A stretch of 26,850 nt of DNA from JBFLXN01 sp040755715 [NCBI: Candidatus Edwardsbacteria bacterium] (lineage in GTDB: Bacteria > Edwardsbacteria > AC1 > JBFLXN01). The stretch is from positions 1 through 26,850 of the forward strand of contig JBFLXN010000017.1 of the NCBI GenBank assembly GCA_040755715.1, given 5' to 3'. Position 1 is the first letter of the stretch. Every line of letters starts with the position of its first letter. A model generated the notes under the pieces. That model was not told the origin of the DNA and did not search any database. It saw only the letters and a list, made by a program, of their open reading frames with translations. The translations under genes and the position numbers were made by a program. Positions 6,399 to 13,017 of the stretch are shown here, piece after piece.

Positions 6399-8566
6399 AA
6401 AAGCTAAAAAAGTTGGGTCGCAATGTCATAGCGAGCAGATCTCTCGCTTTAGTGCGGGATAAACTCTTTGCAATCGTAGTTTTTGTCATGTTGAGCGGCA
6501 GCGAAATATCCCGCTTTGAGGTTCTTCGCCTACAGCTCAGAATGACACTACCACTCCTTCTTTTTTCGTTTTCTCTGGTTTGGGCTGATTCTTTGAGAGA
6601 AGTGAAAATACCGGGATTCAAAAGTATCCATCAGGCAGAATTGGAAGCCAATCGAGAACTCTCTATTCCTCCTGAGACATTTTTTCCTACAAGAATTCTC
6701 CGAGCACGAGTGCCCGTAGTCAGCCAAGAGGTCTTTGGTTTCCTACCTTACTGGAGAACAACGACAAGTTATACTGATAAATTACATTACAATCTTCTCA
6801 CTACGATTGTTTGTTTTAGTGTAGAATTAGCGGCGGATGGGTCTATCAAAGACAGTCACAATTATCCCAGCCGATGGGATAATGTAAGGGCACATACCCA
6901 TAAGAATGGTGGGAGAGTTGTCCTTTGCGCCACCTGCTTTGATTCAGATACAATCCACAGCATTTTAACTACTGGTTCAACCAATGCGATAAATACACTT
7001 TATAATTTGGTGAGTAGCGCTGGAGATGATGGGGTCAATATTGATTTTGAGGGAGTCTATGGCAGTGATAAAAGTAATTTAAGTCATTTTATGACGAATC
7101 TTACAGAAAAATTTCACACGGGTATTCCAGGTTCTTTTGTAACTATTTGCACTCCAGCAGTAGACTGGAATAATGCTTTTTCTTACAAGACACTTTCGGA
7201 CAGCACTGACGGTCTGTTCATAATGGCTTATGATTACTATTGGAGTGGCAGTTCTATTGCAGGTCCAGTAGCACCACTCAATTCTTCTTCTCTTTGGGGG
7301 ACTTATAGTGTGCAATGGACAATAGATGATTATCTTTACTGGTCGGGTGGCAATCGTGATAAACTTATTCTGGGCTGTCCCTATTATGGCTATGATTGGC
7401 CGACGGAGGCTGATACCGCTCATTCACAGACGACCGGTTCAGCAACTTCCCGGACTTTTGCCGTGGCTGAAACTTGTGCCCAGAAGTATGGTGAAAAATG
7501 GGATGTTCCATCCACTACTATCTGGTATGCCTATCAACCGAGTGGGTGGCGACAATGCTGGTATGATAATGAAACAAGTCTCAGTGCTAAATACGATTCA
7601 GTGAACCTTAACAATTTATTAGGGACAGGAATGTGGGCATTGACTTATGATGATTTCAGACCAGAACTCTGGGTAGCTTTGCAAAGCCATTTTAATATCC
7701 CTTTAGATTCCTTAGCCAATGGAAATATGGAAAACTGGCAATTAGATACGGTGATTGTTCCGATTGATACTATTATTAATCCTTCAAATTGGATTTTGGG
7801 TGAGAATGCCGATTGGGTTCGGTCTATTATCGTTCATAGTGGAAGTTATAGTCTCCGACATATAGTAAACAGTTTTGGAGAGCCATATCCAGTGCCTTCC
7901 GTGATTTATCAGGATGTGAAAGTTACCTCTGGTGAATACTATAATTTTTCTGGTTGGGGGAGAAAAAACGACAGTTTAGCAAATAGAATGAAATTATCAG
8001 TTCTGTGGTTTGATGATTATCACCAAGTTATGGGACAAAATGATTCACCGGTTATTACTATAGATGATACCTTATACTACTTTCTTTCTACGGGAGATGT
8101 GATGGCGCCTGGTGGTGTTTCTTTTGCCAGATTACGCTTATATATTGGGGGCTATGGCTCCTGGGACCGCTGGGATGATGTTTCGTTTGTAAAAGTGCCA
8201 GTAGGACTGGAAGAAACCACAACTATCAACTATCAACCATCAACCATCAACTATCAACTGTATCAGAACTATCCGAATCCGTTTTCTTCGCAGACCGCTA
8301 TCCGCTATTCGCTGTCCGCTATGAGCCATGAACCACGAGCCATCAGCCACACTACTTTGAAAATCTACAACATAGCCGGGCAGTTGGTGAAAACCTTAGT
8401 TGATGAACAGCGAATAGCGAACAGCGAACAGCGAGTAATCTGGGATGGCACAGATGAGAGCGGAAAGCGGGTGGCGGATGGCGTTTATTTCTATCAGTTA
8501 AGAATTGGTAGGTCAGGCATCCTGCCTGACATTATAGAGACAAAGAAGATGATTCTTTTGAGGTGA
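6395..8566 (+). CDS. Secreted GH18-type glycosidase with C-terminal FlgD-like sorting domain
   Basis: The 723-residue product is exported and cell-surface or secreted. The GH18 domain (about 110-440) has DGVNIDFEG at residues 212-220 with catalytic E219. Asn in place of the middle Asp is also seen in spore-cortex type GH18 proteins. MAYDYYW (277-283) and LGCPYYGYDW (326-335) complete the barrel, so a peptidoglycan or chitin-like substrate is plausible. A jelly-roll carbohydrate-binding-like region follows (about 445-605), then YQNYPNPF (about 622) and a FlgD-like domain typical of type IX-like sorting signals. Odd points: residues 8-50 are a repeat insertion splitting the signal peptide (MKKLKK ... 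LPLLLFSFSLVWA), and the tail is built partly from 7-bp repeats and a small palindrome. The start overlaps the rimO stop (ATGA). Confidence 0.85.
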   Translation: MKKLKKLGRNVIASRSLALVRDKLFAIVVFVMLSGSEISRFEVLRLQLRMTLPLLLFSFSLVWADSLREVKIPGFKSIHQAELEANRELSIPPETFFPTRILRARVPVVSQEVFGFLPYWRTTTSYTDKLHYNLLTTIVCFSVELAADGSIKDSHNYPSRWDNVRAHTHKNGGRVVLCATCFDSDTIHSILTTGSTNAINTLYNLVSSAGDDGVNIDFEGVYGSDKSNLSHFMTNLTEKFHTGIPGSFVTICTPAVDWNNAFSYKTLSDSTDGLFIMAYDYYWSGSSIAGPVAPLNSSSLWGTYSVQWTIDDYLYWSGGNRDKLILGCPYYGYDWPTEADTAHSQTTGSATSRTFAVAETCAQKYGEKWDVPSTTIWYAYQPSGWRQCWYDNETSLSAKYDSVNLNNLLGTGMWALTYDDFRPELWVALQSHFNIPLDSLANGNMENWQLDTVIVPIDTIINPSNWILGENADWVRSIIVHSGSYSLRHIVNSFGEPYPVPSVIYQDVKVTSGEYYNFSGWGRKNDSLANRMKLSVLWFDDYHQVMGQNDSPVITIDDTLYYFLSTGDVMAPGGVSFARLRLYIGGYGSWDRWDDVSFVKVPVGLEETTTINYQPSTINYQLYQNYPNPFSSQTAIRYSLSAMSHEPRAISHTTLKIYNIAGQLVKTLVDEQRIANSEQRVIWDGTDESGKRVADGVYFYQLRIGRSGILPDIIETKKMILLR
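6425..6546. repeat. Composite dispersed palindromic repeat in the signal-peptide region of the GH18 gene
   Basis: The right unit has GTCATGTTGAGC (6485-6496) facing GCTCAGAATGAC (6535-6546), 10 of 12 matching when inverted. The left unit begins GTCATAGCGAGC (6425-6436). This 'GTCAT-nn-GAGC' style is typical of intergenic repeats that encode meaningless peptides such as VIASRSLAL and VMLSGSEISRFEVLR. Removing it would restore a normal signal peptide. Confidence 0.6.
8221..8255 (+). repeat. Heptanucleotide array, five copies of AACYATC
   Basis: Five consecutive 7-bp units, AACTATC twice, AACCATC twice and AACTATC once, encode the INYQPSTINYQ-like linker before the sorting domain. Because 7 is not a multiple of 3, each unit is read in a different phase. 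Confidence 0.85.
8296..8351 (+). repeat. Degenerate heptanucleotide array, eight units
   Basis: Eight units of the form CGCTATC / AGCCATG follow one another without gaps. They encode RYSLSAMSHEPRAISH inside the sorting domain, where the family normally has an ordinary strand and loop. Confidence 0.75.
8405..8432 (+). repeat. Heptanucleotide array, four copies of GAAYAGC
   Basis: The units GAACAGC, GAATAGC, GAACAGC and GAACAGC are tandem and encode EQRIANSEQR in a loop of the sorting domain. Confidence 0.8.
8512..8530. repeat. Small palindrome near the end of the GH18 gene
   Basis: GTCAGGCA-TCC-TGCCTGAC is a perfect 8-bp inverted repeat with a 3-base loop. It encodes RSGILPD, extra to the expected YQLRIG...ETKKMILLR end of such sorting domains, and so is probably another small element insertion. 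Confidence 0.6.
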
Positions 8567-8570
8567 CCCC

Positions 8571-8642
8571 ACCTTCACCCTCCCCTTCACCGCAAATGCG
8601 GGATCCCGCTCTGGCGGGACAAGGGGAAGGAAGGGAGAGGTT
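8571..8642. repeat. Intergenic G+C-rich nested palindrome between the GH18 and ammonia-lyase genes
   Basis: The outer arms are complementary pyrimidine and purine tracts (8571-8587 and 8621-8642). Inside are GCGGGATCCCGC (8598-8609, perfect palindrome) and TCCCGC-TCTG-GCGGGA (8604-8619). Base composition is far from the surroundings. It is probably a dispersed intergenic repeat that can also fold in RNA. Confidence 0.65.
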
Positions 8643-8657
8643 ACAAGGAGGTTTATT

Positions 8658-10181
8658 ATGGCGATTGTTTTAGACGGTCGTGGTTTGACTCTAAAAAAGG
8701 TAGTTCAGATTGCTCGACATAATGAAAAAGTTGAGCTTCATCCAGATGCACTGGAACGAATCAAGCTCTGCAGAGCGATGCTTGAGAAGAAGATTCAAGC
8801 ACATGAGATTATGTATGGGGTTAATACTGGTATTGGTGAGTTTTCTGAGGTGGTATTGACTGATGAACAGATAGAAGACTTTCAAAAATATCTGATATAC
8901 AACCATGCAGCTGGCATTGGCGACCCAGCACCCATTGAATATGTAAGGGGCGCTATAGCTTCAAGGATTAATGTGCACGCCCATGGCAATTCCGGTTGTC
9001 GCCCAGAAATCACCTTTACTATGATGGAGATGTTGAATAAAGGCGTAACTCCTTATGTATGCATGAAAGGTTCAGTAGGTGCTTCTGGGGACCTGGCGCC
9101 TATGGCTCAAATTGCTTTACTACTATTGGGTGAAGGAAAAGCCTATTATAAAGGGGAACTGCTCGATGGTAAAGAGGCAATGGATAGAGCAGGAATTCGT
9201 ATTCCTGGTCTGAAAGCAAGGGACGGACTAGCAGTTATAAACGGTTCAAACTTACTAACGGCAATGAGTGCCATATTGCTTTATGATACAAATAGATGGT
9301 TGAAACAAGCCGAAATAGCAGCTTCTATGTCACTTGAAGCATTGAAAGCCAATCTGAGACCGTATAATGCCAAACTTCACGAAGTGCGTGGTTTTCCAGG
9401 AGCAATACGCTCTGCTGCCGCTATTCGCAAGTGTGTTGCCGGCGGTGACCTCGCTGAGGGAAGGCTGAAATGCAAGGTGCAAGATGCCTATTCAATGCGT
9501 TCAACTCCTCAGGTCATTGGTGCCGCCCACGATGCGATAGCGTTTGCTCGTTCACAGGTTGAAATAGAATTGAATGGGGTTGGAGATAATCCGATTTTCT
9601 TCCCGGAGGAGAATCTTCAGTTATCAGGCGCCAATTTCCAAGGAAGCCCCGTGTCCTTGCCGATGGACATGGTCGGCGCTGGCATTACTATGGTAAGCGT
9701 TATGTCCGAGAGAAGAATGAACAGATTGAATAATCCAGCCTTGAGTGTCGGCTTGCCAGCGTTCTTAACAAAGGGAGCCGGAATGTTCTCTGGCCTGATG
9801 TTAAGCCAGTATACCGCTGATATGCAAATTGTTGAACAGCGCATACTTTCCATTCCTGCCTCTATTCAATCAATCCCCGCCGCCGCAGACCAGGAAGATT
9901 TTGTTTCTATGGGGATGAATACTGCCATTAAGAATTTTCAAATTCTGGATAATGCCTATGGCGTCTTAGGCATTGAGTTTATGGCTGCGGCTCAAGCATT
10001 AGATTTCCGTGATTATAAATTTGGTCAGGGAGTAACCAAGGCTAAAGAAGTCATACGGAGATATATTGATTTTCTTGATATTGACCGACCGCTCTATCCA
10101 GACCATACTAAGATGAAAGAATTGGTTAAATCTTCTGAAATTCTTGAAGAGGTTGAAAAAGTCATCGGAAGTCTTGAATAA
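8658..10181 (+). CDS. Histidine / aromatic amino acid ammonia-lyase (MIO enzyme)
   Basis: The 507-residue length and sequence fit the HAL/PAL/TAL family, which removes ammonia from histidine or aromatic amino acids. GASGDLAPM holds the A142-S143-G144 triad that cyclises to the MIO electrophile. The catalytic tyrosine is Y53 in YGVNTGIG. At the substrate-selectivity loop, histidine lyases usually have SHAAG; here it is YNHAAGIG (residues 81-88), so substrate is uncertain. No other hut genes (urocanase, imidazolonepropionase) are next to it, which also keeps the substrate open. A strong Shine-Dalgarno, AAGGAGGT (8645-8652), precedes ATG 8658. The gene is probably single, followed by a terminator-like palindrome. 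Confidence 0.9.
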   Translation: MAIVLDGRGLTLKKVVQIARHNEKVELHPDALERIKLCRAMLEKKIQAHEIMYGVNTGIGEFSEVVLTDEQIEDFQKYLIYNHAAGIGDPAPIEYVRGAIASRINVHAHGNSGCRPEITFTMMEMLNKGVTPYVCMKGSVGASGDLAPMAQIALLLLGEGKAYYKGELLDGKEAMDRAGIRIPGLKARDGLAVINGSNLLTAMSAILLYDTNRWLKQAEIAASMSLEALKANLRPYNAKLHEVRGFPGAIRSAAAIRKCVAGGDLAEGRLKCKVQDAYSMRSTPQVIGAAHDAIAFARSQVEIELNGVGDNPIFFPEENLQLSGANFQGSPVSLPMDMVGAGITMVSVMSERRMNRLNNPALSVGLPAFLTKGAGMFSGLMLSQYTADMQIVEQRILSIPASIQSIPAAADQEDFVSMGMNTAIKNFQILDNAYGVLGIEFMAAAQALDFRDYKFGQGVTKAKEVIRRYIDFLDIDRPLYPDHTKMKELVKSSEILEEVEKVIGSLE

Positions 10182-10207
10182 ATTTTTCTTGATCGTATAG
10201 GAAATTA

Positions 10208-10306
10208 TACCACGGAAACACGGAAGGGCGGAGACACGGAAGAGATTTTAATAATTTTTTAAATTCTGTGCTTCCTAAATTTCGTGCTTCTGTGGTAGTC
10301 TTTTTT
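10208..10306 (+). terminator. Octamer-type palindrome with T-run, probable terminator after the ammonia-lyase
   Basis: TACCACGGAAACACGGAA (10208-10225) and TTTCGTGCTTCTGTGGTA (10280-10297) are inverted copies matching at 15 of 18 positions, followed by TTTTTT (10301-10306). The arms show an 8-bp period (CACGGAAA, CACGGAAG, GGCGGAGA, CACGGAAG). A dispersed repeat thus appears to double as a terminator. Terminator activity is inferred. Confidence 0.5.
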
Positions 10307-10308
10307 CC

Positions 10309-10337
10309 TTGACTTTTTTTCGTAATAATGTTAAAAT
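10309..10337 (+). promoter_or_regulatory. Sigma70-like promoter for the DJ-1/PfpI gene
   Basis: TTGACT (10309-10314) and TAAAAT (10332-10337) are 17 bases apart, 21 bases upstream of the start at 10359. The Shine-Dalgarno TAGGAGGT follows. Confidence 0.6.
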
Positions 10338-10358
10338 TATTTCCTAGGAGGTAAGAAG

Positions 10359-10991
10359 ATGCGCAAGTTTTTATTAATTGCTGGTTTAAGCACTTTAATT
10401 ATTTTTACTGGCAAAAAGGCAAACCCATTTGAGCCAGTCAAGAAAAGTATCCATCAAATAGAATCAGAGGCTAACCAAAAGAAAGTCCTCTTCATTATTG
10501 CCCATAGAAATTTTCAAGATGAAGAGTATGCTAAACCCCGAAAAATATTGGAAGACGCAGGTTTTCAGGTAATAGTGGCTTCTTCAGATACCAGCATTGC
10601 CAAAGGGATGTGGAAGACAGAGGTGAAACCAGACTTCTTACTTTCTGAAAGAATAAAGATTGATGACTATTCCGCAGTGGTCTTTATTGGTGGCAGTGGT
10701 TCTAATGAATACTGGGAGAATCCGCAGGCTCACAAAATTGCCAGAGCTGCGCAAGAAAAAGATAAGGTTATCGGAGCAATTTGTATTGCTCCAGTTACCT
10801 TAGCCAAAGCTGGCTTATTAAAAGGGAAGAAAGCTACTGTCTGGTCCTCTTGTGCCAAGGAACTAAAGAGATGTGGAGCGAAATATACCAAAGAAGACCT
10901 TCAAGTGGATGGAAAGATTGTGACAGCGAGTGGTCCTAAAGTAGCTGAAAAATTTGGCGAAGCAATTTTGAAGTTATTGCTAAAAAAATAG
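10359..10991 (+). CDS. Exported DJ-1/PfpI-family protein
   Basis: This 210-residue protein has an N-terminal hydrophobic segment (MRKFLLIAGLSTLIIF) that looks like a signal peptide or anchor, then a class-I glutamine-amidotransferase-like fold. The nucleophile elbow is GAICIAPVTLAKAG with C142, and VVFIGGSGS and LFIIAHRNFQDEE supply the conserved strand ends. The family includes cysteine peptidases, chaperones and deglycases, so the exact activity cannot be assigned. Export is unusual for this family. The segment KKSIHQIESEAN just after the leader is close to KSIHQAELEAN in the GH18 protein, and both are exported. Start chosen from AGGAGGT six bases upstream. Confidence 0.86.
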   Translation: MRKFLLIAGLSTLIIFTGKKANPFEPVKKSIHQIESEANQKKVLFIIAHRNFQDEEYAKPRKILEDAGFQVIVASSDTSIAKGMWKTEVKPDFLLSERIKIDDYSAVVFIGGSGSNEYWENPQAHKIARAAQEKDKVIGAICIAPVTLAKAGLLKGKKATVWSSCAKELKRCGAKYTKEDLQVDGKIVTASGPKVAEKFGEAILKLLLKK

Positions 10992-11018
10992 GGCTTCACG
11001 AAATTAAATAAAGAAATT

Positions 11019-11046
11019 AGCCTCGTAGAGGCGTTCTGTTTGTAGA
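11019..11046 (+). repeat. REP-like hairpin unit, copy A (28-bp direct repeat)
   Basis: The unit is CCTC-GTA-GAGG (11021-11031) plus a tail CGTTCTGTTTGTAGA. The whole 28 bp recurs exactly at 11623-11650. It lies just before the transposase remnant. Confidence 0.75.
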
Positions 11047-11514
11047 ATGAAAATGGCCAACACCTATTCTCAAATTTATATTCAGATTGTTTTTGCCGTA
11101 GAAGGCAGACAAAGCCTTATTTCGAGACAACATAGGGAAGAATTGCACAAATACATCACAGGCATTGTTCAAAACCGTGAACAAAAAATGTTATCCATAT
11201 TTTGTATGCCCGATTATACGCACTTGCTTGTAGGATTAAAACCATCTATTGCCATTTCTGATTTAATTAGAGACATAAAAGCGGGCTCATCAAATTTCAT
11301 TAACAATAGCAAATGGATACAAGGCAAATTTAATTGGCAAGAAGGATTTGGTGCATTTTCTTAGGCAAGAGGCCAAATTGACGATGTGATTAAATACATT
11401 TTAAATCAGGAAGAACATCACCGGAAGAGGACTTTCAGAGAAGAACACCTTGACTTCCTGAAGAAATTTGCCATTGAATACGATGAAAAATATTTGTTTG
11501 AATGGATTAAATAA
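11047..11514 (+). pseudogene. Inactivated Y1 (IS200/RAYT-like) transposase
   Basis: The frame 11047-11364 reads MANTYSQIYIQIVFAVEGRQ..., the start of IS200-type single-strand transposases (the family start is ATG 11053). It ends at an in-frame TAG (11362-11364), then the same frame continues to TAA 11512-11514 with IDDVIKYILNQEEHHRKRTF, the helix that carries the catalytic Tyr and metal-binding Gln (YxxxQ). The HUH motif is also damaged: CMPDYTHLLVGLK has Tyr where the family has the first His. Two independent lesions show a dead copy. REP-like hairpins on both sides suggest a REP-associated transposase. Confidence 0.85.
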
Positions 11515-11521
11515 TCAGGAC

Positions 11522-11534
11522 GCTCCTACGGAGC
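11522..11534. repeat. REP-like hairpin, copy B
   Basis: GCTCC-TAC-GGAGC is a perfect 5-bp stem immediately after the transposase remnant. It lacks the CTGTTTGTAGA tail. Confidence 0.55.
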
Positions 11535-11560
11535 TAAAAAACATTTTTCGTGATTCAATT

Positions 11561-11588
11561 CTACAAACAGTTAGAGCTCCTATGGAGC
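11561..11588 (-). repeat. REP-like hairpin unit, copy C (inverted)
   Basis: CTACAAACAG (11561-11570) is the reverse complement of the tail of copies A and D, and is followed by GCTCC-TAT-GGAGC (11576-11588). This is an inverted copy facing unit D. Confidence 0.6.
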
Positions 11589-11622
11589 CAAAAGAGATGT
11601 CCTATAAAAAGACAGAATTCAG

Positions 11623-11650
11623 AGCCTCGTAGAGGCGTTCTGTTTGTAGA
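11623..11650 (+). repeat. REP-like hairpin unit, copy D (exact repeat of copy A)
   Basis: Identical over 28 bp to 11019-11046. Units A and D flank the transposase remnant as direct repeats about 600 bp apart. Confidence 0.75.
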
Positions 11651-12115
11651 GATGTGCGAACATAGGAATACCATGTGCTCCGTATTGGTGCCTCTTGATT
11701 GACCCAAGTTCTCTTACTTCCCATAGTGCTCAATGGGTATTTAATCTTTGTGACTATCCAGAGGTAGTAGTCTGCATTCCTGGATGGAATACTGGTTTGT
11801 GTGTAGCTGGCGACGGGGGCATAGCTGGAGGCTGTTGAGTTCAAATGGGATAAGTTCCGAGAATGCATCCAATCTTGGCTTTATTCGAATGACGCAGCAG
11901 TTGGATTTTGTGTTGCCGTGTGTCAAGTTTGTGTTAATGCTTAGTATGCTGAGATTCCGTGTTGGCTCTGTTTTTCCTGCGGAGTTGCAGGTGCAGCACT
12001 AGCAGCGGGGTGCGTGGTGTCTGCAATGGAGATCAAAGAAGTTCCATGCAAGAAACCACCTTCTCCGCCTCCGTCTCCTCCGACACCACTACCAAGACCT
12101 TTGCCAGTTCCTTAA
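11650..12115 (+). pseudogene. Degenerate Cys-rich ORF, possibly the tail of an RHS-type protein
   Basis: One frame is open from 11650 to TGA at 11836-11838 (ending GWNTGLCVAGDGGIAGGC). A shifted frame continues with VEFKWDKFRECIQSWLYSND, reaches an in-frame TAG at 11941-11943, and goes on to a hydrophobic stretch (CGVAGAALAAGCVVSA) and a proline-rich end, PPSPPPSPPTPLPRP, stopping at TAA 12113-12115. The shared Cys richness suggests one ancestral gene broken by at least one frameshift and one nonsense codon. The RHS link is inferred from the RHS fragment at 12718; no homology can be asserted from this segment alone. Confidence 0.35.
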
Positions 12116-12150
12116 CAAAAAATGTCGCAGTGGCGATAGGAGTTCTATTT

Positions 12151-12680
12151 ATGAAACAACTTTTTTCTCTCATAGCGATTCTAATTTTAACCTTATTAGG
12201 AAAGTTCCTTCTTCCATTAAACCGCCTTAAAGTAGTGAACTTATTTGGAGGGTTCATTTTCTTCATTGCCTTGATGTTTTTTTCCCACTCAATTACTTTA
12301 GTCTACTTGCTCATGCATTGGGGATTATTTTTGGACTCGTTAGCGGAGTTGCCCTGTGGAAATATTACTATAGAAAAAGAATAACTCACAATGTATATTA
12401 TTTTGAGGACCGATTTCCAAGACATAAGGCAATTCTTTTGATTCCTCTGTTCTTGGCAGTTTTGGTAGGAGCTGTATATGGGGGGACAAAAGAAGATATG
12501 GCCCTTTTTTCGCGCTATGTTTGGAAAGGCATAAGTATGTTGGGACTTATAGCTGTGTGGACTCAATTTGTTGTGGCAATCTTGGTGCACTATATGGAAA
12601 AGAAAAACAGGCCCCATTTTTATTTCTCACGGTACAATCCCTACGGAAAAGGTTACCTCAACCTCATCTCAGGAAAATGA
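12151..12680 (+). pseudogene. Frameshifted multi-pass membrane protein
   Basis: ATG 12151 opens a hydrophobic frame (MKQLFSLIAILILTLLGKF... FGGFIFFIALMFF) that ends at 12384. A second frame carries on smoothly from about 12300 (AHALGIIFGLVSGVALWKYYYRKR) to TGA at 12678-12680 with two further membrane segments (ILLIPLFLAVLVGAV and GLIAVWTQFVVAILV). The join fits one protein of about 175 residues with four or five membrane helices and one frameshift near 12300. Two overlapping small genes is the alternative. Family not recognised. Its place next to RHS debris would suit an immunity protein, which is speculation. Confidence 0.4.
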
Positions 12681-12717
12681 AAAAAAAAGATTTGACCAAC
12701 TAGACTTAGAATAGAGG

Positions 12718-12931
12718 CTCGCATCAATGTGGCTACGGGCGAGAAGCACACTACTACCACCACGACGGACTGGGTTCTATCGTTGGGATGACGGATGCTA
12801 ATGGTTCGGTGGTTCAATCTTACATTTACGATGAATTTGGCAATATGCTGAATTCCTTCGGCACAGTGCCGAACTCCTATCTCTATACCGGCCAAGAATA
12901 CGATTTCTGCAATTGGACGGAGGTGAGGTGA
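12718..12931 (+). pseudogene. RHS repeat-associated core fragment, frameshifted and truncated
   Basis: The frame from 12752 reads DGLGSIVGMTDANG, YIYDEFGNML and PNSYLYTGQEYD, the hallmark core of RHS/YD-repeat polymorphic toxins. The preceding piece RINVATGEKH is in another frame, so there is a shift near 12746-12752. After GQEYD the usual continuation (GLYYYRARYYDP) is missing and a foreign tail runs to TGA 12929-12931. This is a fragment, not a functional gene. RHS cores normally sit just before a variable toxin tip, and the unrelated debris upstream shows local rearrangement. Confidence 0.8.
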
Positions 12932-12934
12932 AAA

Positions 12935-13015
12935 ATGTCTGTTCATCAAACGACGGAGGAATTGGTCAAGACATTGCTCCCCGAACTTCCACAAAAAGTT
13001 GAGGATGGAGAATAG
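12935..13015 (+). CDS. Possible 26-codon ORF before the SAM hydrolase gene
   Basis: ATG 12935 follows GGAGGTGAGGTG with good spacing and encodes MSVHQTTEELVKTLLPELPQ and six more residues, ending at TAG 13013-13015, two bases before the next ATG. It may be a real small protein, a leader coupling translation of the next gene, or a broken 5' end left by the rearrangement. No family recognised. Confidence 0.3.
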   Translation: MSVHQTTEELVKTLLPELPQKVEDGE

Positions 13016-13017
13016 AG

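Noticed and set aside
11602-11868. Open minus-strand frame of 88 codons
   Set aside because: It starts and ends in repeat DNA, has no ribosome site, and lies opposite the degenerate Cys-rich remnant, whose plus-strand codons look more protein-like.
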